A stretch of 24,927 nt of DNA, from positions 1-24,927 of IMG/VR virus record IMGVR_UViG_3300021579_000037; one strand, written 5' to 3'. The stretch comes from a virus. The notes beneath the pieces are model-generated. The model saw only the letters and a list, made by a program, of their open reading frames with translations, ran no database searches and was not told the origin of the DNA. This document shows positions 19,660 through 24,927 of the stretch, in pieces. The translations under genes were made by a program, and so were the position numbers. Every line of letters begins with the position of its first letter. Positions within the stretch are counted from its first letter, which is position 1.

Positions 19660-20094
19660 ATGCGACCCATGCTCCTGCTGTGCCTGGTCGGCTGCGCGCC
19701 CGCGTCGCCAGAGGAGCTGTTCGTCTTCCCGCCCGGCACGGAGCTGCTCAAAGTGGACACTGCCCCGTTCCGCGAGCGCTGGGCCGCGGCCGGAATGCCC
19801 GACCCGAGCGGCTGCCCGGCGGTCACAGAGGCGCGCGTCTCGGCGGAGTTCTTGCAGCTCGTGTGTGGGCTGCCGTCCTGCTACGCACGGAGCTACACCG
19901 GCGGTTCATGTTGCTGGGCGTGCGCGCGGTACCTGACCGAAGCGCCCACCGTTCTCTTCTTCCCGCCCACCGACGCGCCCGCGCCGGGCCACAGCGAAGC
20001 GGACGAGCTGCGCCACGAGACCTACCACGCGTGGATCGCGTGCACGTTGGACGTGGCGGGGGATCCGGCGCACCAGCTCACGATCTGGCGCTGA
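19660..20094 (+). CDS. Lipoprotein with HExxH zinc-protease motif, 144 aa (copy 2)
   Basis: The signal peptide MRPMLLLCLVGC ends in a lipobox with acceptor Cys12. A Cys-rich stretch (SCCWACARY, 83-91) and a hydrophobic strand (TVLFFPP) precede HETYH (H119, E120, H123), a third His at exactly +15 (H138) and Trp at +20 (W143), one residue before the C-terminus. The order and spacing match the protein at 14619. There is no Shine-Dalgarno before the ATG; a second ATG lies 9 nt downstream. The gene ends head-to-head with the convergent gene at 20095, with no gap. A lipid-anchored metalloprotease or a protein using that fold is inferred. Confidence 0.75.
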   Translation: MRPMLLLCLVGCAPASPEELFVFPPGTELLKVDTAPFRERWAAAGMPDPSGCPAVTEARVSAEFLQLVCGLPSCYARSYTGGSCCWACARYLTEAPTVLFFPPTDAPAPGHSEADELRHETYHAWIACTLDVAGDPAHQLTIWR

Positions 20095-20319
20095 TCACTC
20101 CTCCGCCATCGCCCATTCGCCCTCGAAGTCGTCGGCCGTCACGTGCTCCTCGTCCGCCAGCGGGCTGATCCACGGGTACGCGCTCGCGCCGCGCACGCCG
20201 CGGCGCCGGAACATGCTCACGTAGCGCACGGGCGCCCAGCCCGGTGCGCCTTGCAGCGCGCGCCGCTCGACCCACACCTCGTAGCTGCCGTCGGTGTACT
20301 TGACGTGGCTCAGGTCCAT
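20095..20319 (-). CDS. Hypothetical protein, 74 aa
   Basis: It begins MDLSHVKYTDGSYEVWVERR and ends in the acidic DDFEGEWAMAEE. TACACT, a TANNNT-type -10 box, lies 6 nt before the ATG at 20319 and there is no good ribosome binding site, so it too may be leaderless. The open frame continues to 20361 but crosses that box. No family is recognised; it is convergent with the lipoprotein gene. Confidence 0.6.
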   Translation of the reverse strand: MDLSHVKYTDGSYEVWVERRALQGAPGWAPVRYVSMFRRRGVRGASAYPWISPLADEEHVTADDFEGEWAMAEE

Positions 20320-20378
20320 GCCTGGAGTGTAGCACAGCTTTTCTGCGTCTGCCCGCAACAAAAAGCTGGAATATCAGC

Positions 20379-20406
20379 TTGCGTTTTGGCAAAAGCGTGG
20401 TAAAAT
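20379..20406 (+). promoter_or_regulatory. Sigma70-like promoter, right arm
   Basis: TTGCGT (20379-20384), a 16-nt spacer and TAAAAT (20401-20406) preceded by TGG. It faces the exported-protein and portal genes with a leader of about 230 nt. The promoter and the first transcribed bases (GTCACGAT) resemble the lysis-operon promoter at 1333-1305 on the minus strand. Confidence 0.6.
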
Positions 20407-20412
20407 ATAAGG

Positions 20413-20507
20413 TCACGATCAGAGCAGCAGAGAAACGACAGCAGTTTCAAGAGCTGAACAGTTGATCAGCTGCTTCGTGATCGCGCGACGCGCAAGCGCT
20501 CGCGCGG
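20413..20507 (+). other. Structured 5' leader
   Basis: TCACGA with GCAGC near 20413-20428 can pair with GCTGC and TCGTGA near 20467-20479. A second strong stem, CGCGCGA/TCGCGCG, follows at about 20483-20507. The leader between promoter and coding sequence is therefore likely to fold; no riboswitch class is recognised. Confidence 0.4.
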
Positions 20508-20543
20508 GACACGCGGTGCACTGCCAGATGCGGTGCCCGCCGC

Positions 20544-20562
20544 GTGGTAATGATGCCACACC
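20544..20562 (+). repeat. Leader palindrome, copy 2
   Basis: GTGGTAATGATGCCACACC matches the minus-strand leader sequence at 1211-1193 at 18 of 19 positions. Here the dyad is imperfect by one base. A GGAAGGAGG follows, as an AGGA follows copy 1. Confidence 0.6.
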
Positions 20563-20567
20563 TGCGA

Positions 20568-20593
20568 GCGGGAAGGAGGGGTCGACCCTTCCC
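20568..20593 (+). repeat. 17-nt direct repeat, copy 2, fused to the GTCGACCCTTCCC repeat
   Basis: 20568-20584 is identical to 19453-19469 and 20581-20593 to 19283-19295. The joined sequence folds into a hairpin (GCGGGAA/TTCCCGC around GGGTCGACCC). It lies 50 nt before the exported-protein gene. Confidence 0.55.
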
Positions 20594-20643
20594 GCGAACC
20601 CGGTGCGCCCCGGCCCGGCCGTCTTCCCTTTTCCCGCCCCTGC

Positions 20644-21084
20644 ATGAAGAAGCTCGCGATCCTCCTCGCATTGGCTATATCGTCGCCCGCCGTCGCTCTG
20701 GACGTGGCCGTCGACACCTGGCCGGGAATCGGCACGAACAGGCAGCTCGATTCGCTGCGGTGCTACGCGCTCGCGTTCGCGCCGGCCGACCAGCAGCGCG
20801 CCACGTACACCTGTCAGAACGGCAGCTGCACCGCGCGGGTGACCGTGCCCTGGCTGGGCGGCTATACCACGCTGCGCACGACAGCGCCCGCGGGCTTCAC
20901 CTGGTACGAAGTGGTCACCGGCGGCGGGACCTGGCTCGCGACGCTGTACACATCGAGCCCGTCCGGTGACACGATCATCGGCCACTGGCCGCAGGGCGGC
21001 CCAGGCAGCACTCCGATCGGCGAGTGCACGTACCCGAACGTCGCGCCAGTGGGCAAGGTTGCGCGGCGCGTGGGTGGCATCTAG
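20644..21084 (+). CDS. Exported protein with Sec signal peptide, 146 aa
   Basis: MKKLAILLALAISSPAVA is a clear Sec signal peptide with an AVA-type cleavage site, giving a periplasmic or secreted mature protein of about 128 residues. The mature part is beta-rich (RCYALAFAPADQQRATYTC, ARVTVPWLGGYTTLRTT, FTWYEVVTGGGTW) and resembles a fibronectin- or Ig-like sandwich, with cysteines that could pair. No Shine-Dalgarno lies before the ATG. Its function is unknown; a superinfection-exclusion or host-envelope role would fit a phage-exported protein. Confidence 0.7.
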   Translation: MKKLAILLALAISSPAVALDVAVDTWPGIGTNRQLDSLRCYALAFAPADQQRATYTCQNGSCTARVTVPWLGGYTTLRTTAPAGFTWYEVVTGGGTWLATLYTSSPSGDTIIGHWPQGGPGSTPIGECTYPNVAPVGKVARRVGGI

Positions 21085-21108
21085 CGCGCAGCGTGCGCCG
21101 TCCCGTGC

Positions 21109-23040
21109 ATGGAGATGCCAGCTAACACCATGCTCGGGACGGTCCCGTGGTACGACGCCGACAAGGGGAAGGTCGGTAAGTTCGTCTGCGGAATGGGACT
21201 ACAGCTGTGGCTTGACCAGACGCCGTGGCGCCGGGACTACGAAGCGAACCGCAAGCGCTTCCGCGGCCGCAACTCGAACCGCATGCGCCGGCTCGACGGC
21301 GTGGACCGCGACAACGCGCGCCTGAACCTGACCAAAGCGACGATCGAGACGCTGGTGTCGCGGGTCGGCTCAAGCCGCCCGCGCCCGCGCATCCTGGTGA
21401 CCGGCGGGAACTGGAGCCTTCGCGCCAAAGCGAAGAAGATGCAGAAGTTCCTCGACCAGGTGTACAAGGCGTCGAAGATGTACGAGCTGGCCAAGGGCTG
21501 CGTGCGCGACGCCATGTTGGCGGGCACCGGCGTGCTGTTCCACTACGCCGACGTACCGCGCCGCCGCGTCATCACCGAGCGCGTGCTGCCGGGCGAGCTG
21601 CTCTGCGACGTGGCGGAGGCGTACACCGGCTGCCCCCAGACCATGATCCGCATCAAGCACTTCGCACCCGAGGTGCTCGCGGGCATGTTTCCGAAGCATG
21701 CGGACAAGATCGCGGCCATGGAGACCGTGAGCGCCGTCGAGCTTTCGCCCGACATGGTGGAGAGCAACACGCGGCTCGTCCGCGTGTATGAGGCGTGGCA
21801 CCTCGCGCGCCCGCTGGACGTGGGCGCCAAGGACGAGGAAGAGCGTCACGTGGAGGGCCGCCACGTCATCGCGGCCGGCGACCTGACACTCGTGGACGAG
21901 GGCTGGGAGTATGACTACTTCCCGTTCACCTTCCTACACTGGTGCCCGCCCACCGAAGGCTTCTGGGGCGACAGCGCGGCCGCGGAGATCCGCGGCATCG
22001 AGCGCGAGGCCAACATCATGTTGCAGCGCGTGCAGAAGGCCATGAAGCTCACGGGCCAGCCGATGATCATGGCGCCGCGCAGCGCCAAAGTGGCGCGCGC
22101 GAAGATCACCGACGAGATCATGTGCCTGGTCGAGTACGACGGCCAGGTGCCGCCGCAGATCACCACGGGCGCGCCGTCGCACCCCCAGGTGCTGCAGCAG
22201 ATCTGGGACCTGAAGCGTGCCGCGTTCGAGCAGCTCGGGACCAACGAGTACCAGGCGAGCGCGGTCAAGCCGCCCGGCATCGAGTCGGGCCGCGCGCTAG
22301 AGCAGCTGTCTGAGGAGCACGTGGTGCGCTTCAAGGACTTCGTGCAGCGCTTCGAGATGATGGTCGCGGAGGACGTGGCGCGCCAGGTGCTGCGCTGCGC
22401 GCGCGAGCTGGACTGCCGGCTGCGCGACAAGGGCGTGCGCGAGGGCTACGTGGTGCATAGCGCCGACCGACGCACGTCGCTCAAGCTCGCCTGGAAGGAC
22501 GTCGCCATCAGTCCGGACGACATGTTCGTCGAGACCTGGCCCACCAGCATCCTCCCGCTCACACCGAGCGCGCGCACCGAGGAGATCCAGCGCTGGCAGG
22601 ACGCGGGCTGGATCACGCCCCAGCGCGCCATCGCGCTGGCGGAGATCCCCGACCTGGAGAGCGAGGGGGACCTGCTGACCGCGGACTGCGAGCTGCTCGA
22701 CTGGCAGCTCGAGCAGATGCTCGACGACGGTAAGGACGTGGCCCCCATCGTGCGTCAAAACCTGGAGTACGCGCTGCTGCGCGGCACGTACGCGCTGGAG
22801 GTGGCCATCAAAGACGGTGTGCCGCTCTCCCACCAGGACAAGCTCTCCGTGTTCCTGGACCAGGTGCAGGCGCTGCTCGACGCGAAGCAGGCTGCCGAAG
22901 TCGGGCCCCAGGGCGTGCCCGGACCGCTGCCGCTCCCGGGCGCCCCGGGGTCGCCGATGCCGGGCCTTCCCCCGCCCCCTGGTCTTCCCGCCCCTGCAGG
23001 ACCCATGCAGGGTCCAGGAGGCATGATTACCAATGGCTGA
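21109..23040 (+). CDS. Portal protein
   Basis: The 643-residue product would form the dodecameric ring through which DNA enters the head. The order portal-scaffold-capsid and features such as the early DRDNARLNLTKATIETLVSR, the central FPFTFLHWCPPTEGFWGDS then AEIRGIEREANIMLQRVQKA, the helical EQLGTNEYQASAVKPPG and the SEEHVVRFKDFVQRFEMM region match portals of P22-like and related podovirus types. The C-terminus (600-643) is rich in Pro and Gly. The start is ATG 21109 or 21115; neither has a good ribosome binding site. It overlaps the scaffold gene by 8 nt. Confidence 0.85.
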   Translation: MEMPANTMLGTVPWYDADKGKVGKFVCGMGLQLWLDQTPWRRDYEANRKRFRGRNSNRMRRLDGVDRDNARLNLTKATIETLVSRVGSSRPRPRILVTGGNWSLRAKAKKMQKFLDQVYKASKMYELAKGCVRDAMLAGTGVLFHYADVPRRRVITERVLPGELLCDVAEAYTGCPQTMIRIKHFAPEVLAGMFPKHADKIAAMETVSAVELSPDMVESNTRLVRVYEAWHLARPLDVGAKDEEERHVEGRHVIAAGDLTLVDEGWEYDYFPFTFLHWCPPTEGFWGDSAAAEIRGIEREANIMLQRVQKAMKLTGQPMIMAPRSAKVARAKITDEIMCLVEYDGQVPPQITTGAPSHPQVLQQIWDLKRAAFEQLGTNEYQASAVKPPGIESGRALEQLSEEHVVRFKDFVQRFEMMVAEDVARQVLRCARELDCRLRDKGVREGYVVHSADRRTSLKLAWKDVAISPDDMFVETWPTSILPLTPSARTEEIQRWQDAGWITPQRAIALAEIPDLESEGDLLTADCELLDWQLEQMLDDGKDVAPIVRQNLEYALLRGTYALEVAIKDGVPLSHQDKLSVFLDQVQALLDAKQAAEVGPQGVPGPLPLPGAPGSPMPGLPPPPGLPAPAGPMQGPGGMITNG

Positions 23041-23962
23041 GATCGCACCCGCGGCAGTAGCCGCACCCGAGACCCCCGCCGCGCAGCCCACGGCTGCGCC
23101 GGGCGCTTCTGCCCCAACCGCCGCCGCGGCCGACGCCGATGCGGCGGATCTCGCACAAGCGATGGCGTTCCTGAAAGGCGACGCACCGGCTGCGGAGAAG
23201 CCGGCCGAGCCGGCGCCTGCGCCCGCTCCGGAGCCCGCCAAGGTCGAGCCCGAAGCAAAGCCCGTACCCGCCGAGTCGGAGGACACGAAGGCCATCCTCG
23301 CGCGAATGGCGCGGCTCGAGTTCGAGGCCGAGTCGGCGCGGGAAGAGGCGGCGCGGCTGCGCGCGGGCGAGGAGCACGCCGCGAAGTTCGCGAAGATCCA
23401 GGAGTTGAAGGCGGCGCGCAACTTCCAGGCCGTGCTGGTCGAGCTGGGGGTCACCGCGGACGAGCTGCAGAGCATGATCCTCGAGGGCAACAAGCCGCTC
23501 GCGCCGGAAGTGGTCGAGCTGAAGAAGCAGAGCGAGGAGCTGGCGCGCTTCAAGCAGCAGCTTGAGGCACGCGAGCAAGCCGCGGCCCAGGCGCGAGCGC
23601 AGGCGGACTTCAAGTCCAAGGAGCTGGCCCCGAAGCTCACGCCGGACGCGTTCCCGCTCGGGCGCGCCGTCTACGGCGACGCCCTGGTGGACGAGGTTTT
23701 CGCGGTGCTGCAGCACCAGTACCGCTCGGGCGACAAGAACCCGAGCATCACGGCGGCGGCCCAGGTGGTGGAGAACTACCTGAGCGGCATTCGCGCGAAG
23801 CTGGCGCCGTCCCAAGCAGCCGAGCCCACGCGGGCCGCGGCTGCCACACAACCCACAACGACGCTCACGAACGCACCGACCACCGCTCCGCGGGTGGCGG
23901 CGGACATGGACACTGATGAGGGCCGGTACGAAGCCGCGCTCAAACTGTTGAAAGGTAACTAA
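23033..23962 (+). CDS. Scaffolding-like protein
   Basis: A 309-residue protein that probably guides capsid assembly and is then lost. An Ala/Pro-rich disordered N-terminus (1-85) is followed by coiled coils (ARLEFEAESAREEAARLRAG; VELKKQSEELARFKQQLEAR) and a short C-terminal helix ending RYEAALKLLKGN, the usual capsid-binding tail in scaffolds. It lies between portal and major capsid, with AGGAGG in the portal coding end and an overlapping start. The call rests on composition and position, not on a strict motif. Confidence 0.8.
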   Translation: MAEIAPAAVAAPETPAAQPTAAPGASAPTAAAADADAADLAQAMAFLKGDAPAAEKPAEPAPAPAPEPAKVEPEAKPVPAESEDTKAILARMARLEFEAESAREEAARLRAGEEHAAKFAKIQELKAARNFQAVLVELGVTADELQSMILEGNKPLAPEVVELKKQSEELARFKQQLEAREQAAAQARAQADFKSKELAPKLTPDAFPLGRAVYGDALVDEVFAVLQHQYRSGDKNPSITAAAQVVENYLSGIRAKLAPSQAAEPTRAAAATQPTTTLTNAPTTAPRVAADMDTDEGRYEAALKLLKGN

Positions 23963-23965
23963 GAA

Positions 23966-24927
23966 ATGGCTGCCACCAACCAGACCTTGAGCAACGCCTC
24001 CGCCGCGCTCAAGATTCTCTACAGCGAGCGCAAGCTGAAGGAAATCGGCTACACCGATCACCCCTTCTGGGCGATGCTCAGCAAGAAGACCGACTTCACG
24101 GGCGAGAGCTACAAGATCCCCATCTGGTACGCCGCGAACCAGGGCGGTTCGCGCACGTTCAGCACCGCGCTCTCCGGCCGCAAGCCGAACAAGTACGCGG
24201 CGTTCAGCCTGACGCGCGCCAAGGATTACACGATCGGTCGCATCGACATCGAGGCGCTCAAGGCGTCGCGCAACGATCCGGGCGCCTTCCTGCGCCTCGG
24301 CCGCGCGAACATCGACGGCTCGATCCGCGCGCTGACCAACAACCTCGCGGTGTCGCTGTTCCGCAACCAGGGCGGAGCGCGCGGCCAGGTGGCCTCGATC
24401 GCGACCAACGTGCTCACCCTGAGCAACGTGTCGGACGTGGTCAACTTCGAAGTGGGCATGACCCTCGTGAACAGCACCGCGGACGGCACGTCTGGCTCCG
24501 TGGGCTCGGGCAGCACCGAGATCACGGCGGTGGACCGCCGCGCGGGCACGCTGACCGGCGCCAACAACTGGACCAACTTCAGCGCCAACGACTACCTCTT
24601 CCGCGCGGGCGACTTCGGCGCCAGCGTGGCAGGCGTGCAGGCGTGGGTGCCGGTGTCCTCGCCGAGCGCGACCGCGTTCTTCGGCGTCGACCGCACCGTG
24701 GACAGCCGTTTGTATGGCCAGGGCCACGACGGCTCGAACCAGGACATGATCGACGCGCTGCTCGACATCGACATGAAGCTGTACCGCGAGGGCGCGCGCT
24801 GTGACCTGGCGTTCGTCAACCCGGCGGACTTCAACAGCATCCGCAAGCGCCTGGGCGCCGACGTGATCTACGACAAGATCACGCCGAAGGACATGGCCTC
24901 CGTGTCGTTCAACGGCATCCAGATCGT
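23966..24927 (+). CDS. Major capsid protein, partial
   Basis: The first 320 residues of the shell protein; the gene runs off the right edge. It starts MAATNQTLSNASAALKILYS three nt after the scaffold stop. ERKLKEIGYTDHPFWAML and the YKIPIWYAANQGGSRTF segment are typical of phage major capsid N-termini. A variable Gly/Ser/Thr-rich region (about 150-200) could be a surface insertion, and DALLDIDMKLYREGARCDLA with FVNPADFNSIRK resembles the HK97-fold P-domain spine. Position after portal and scaffold confirms the role. Confidence 0.9.
   Translation, partial: MAATNQTLSNASAALKILYSERKLKEIGYTDHPFWAMLSKKTDFTGESYKIPIWYAANQGGSRTFSTALSGRKPNKYAAFSLTRAKDYTIGRIDIEALKASRNDPGAFLRLGRANIDGSIRALTNNLAVSLFRNQGGARGQVASIATNVLTLSNVSDVVNFEVGMTLVNSTADGTSGSVGSGSTEITAVDRRAGTLTGANNWTNFSANDYLFRAGDFGASVAGVQAWVPVSSPSATAFFGVDRTVDSRLYGQGHDGSNQDMIDALLDIDMKLYREGARCDLAFVNPADFNSIRKRLGADVIYDKITPKDMASVSFNGIQI

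Noticed and set aside
19152-20168. Plus open frame of 338 codons over the lipoprotein region
   Set aside because: Proline/arginine-rich, no start signal, and it overlaps the better-supported lipoprotein gene in another frame and the convergent gene at 20095.
20462-20647. 61-codon open frame from a TTG, ending as ATGA at the exported-protein gene
   Set aside because: It spans the leader hairpins and both repeat elements and has no ribosome site; more likely untranslated leader.
23027-24727. Minus-strand open frame of 566 codons opposite scaffold and capsid
   Set aside because: Antisense shadow of head genes; the plus frames give convincing scaffold and capsid proteins.

Overview
The window is a gene-dense, high-GC stretch of a tailed double-stranded DNA bacteriophage genome (or prophage). 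The basis is an HK97-type head module at the right end (portal, scaffold-like protein, major capsid), a large terminase subunit, a phage family A DNA polymerase, an exonuclease plus annealing-protein recombination pair, and a T4-type lysozyme at the left edge. The host is not identifiable. Lipobox signal peptides and sigma70-like promoters show a bacterial host. Several promoters lie 5-6 nt from an ATG, which would give almost leaderless mRNAs. I found no tRNA, rRNA, CRISPR array or integrase.

Layout. (1) 1-1175, minus strand: a lysis-type operon of two small single-span membrane proteins, two unknown proteins and a GH24-like lysozyme cut by the window edge. (2) 1176-1395: a divergent promoter region. 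(3) 1396-7632, plus: an early operon with almost every junction an ATGA/GTGA overlap. It encodes two HNH homing-type nucleases, a DnaB-like helicase core, a RuvC-like nuclease, an HTH protein, a HAD deoxynucleotidase, a Dam-like methyltransferase, a YqaJ exonuclease, an ERF annealing protein and an SSB-like protein. (4) 7722-13921, plus: DNA polymerase, GNAT, metallophosphoesterase, a dATP/dGTP diphosphohydrolase-family protein and the large terminase. (5) 14041-15038: small membrane proteins and a lipoprotein with an HExxH motif. (6) 15016-17805: a truncated homing endonuclease abuts a minus-strand block of ten small genes arranged as five two-gene modules. Three modules are preceded by a covarying RNA hairpin and two by a repeated promoter/operator box. 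(7) 17948-18795: a short plus operon driven by a third, inverted copy of that box. (8) 18796-19659: no convincing gene, but iteron-like repeats and an inverted repeat. (9) 19660-21084: a second HExxH lipoprotein, a small minus gene and an exported protein. (10) 21109-24927: portal, scaffold and capsid.

How it fits together. The early operon supplies replication, recombination and nucleotide-pool functions. The head and packaging genes are late, but terminase and portal are separated by about 7.4 kb of accessory and regulatory DNA. The promoter-leader of the lysis operon (minus, 1333-1176) and that of the exported-protein/portal arm (plus, 20379-20584) look like diverged copies of one late control unit. 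The items most worth following up are the hairpin-separated two-gene modules, the paired HExxH lipoproteins with SprT-like spacing, the duplicated promoter units, and the dGTP diphosphohydrolase homologue with its unusual polymerase.
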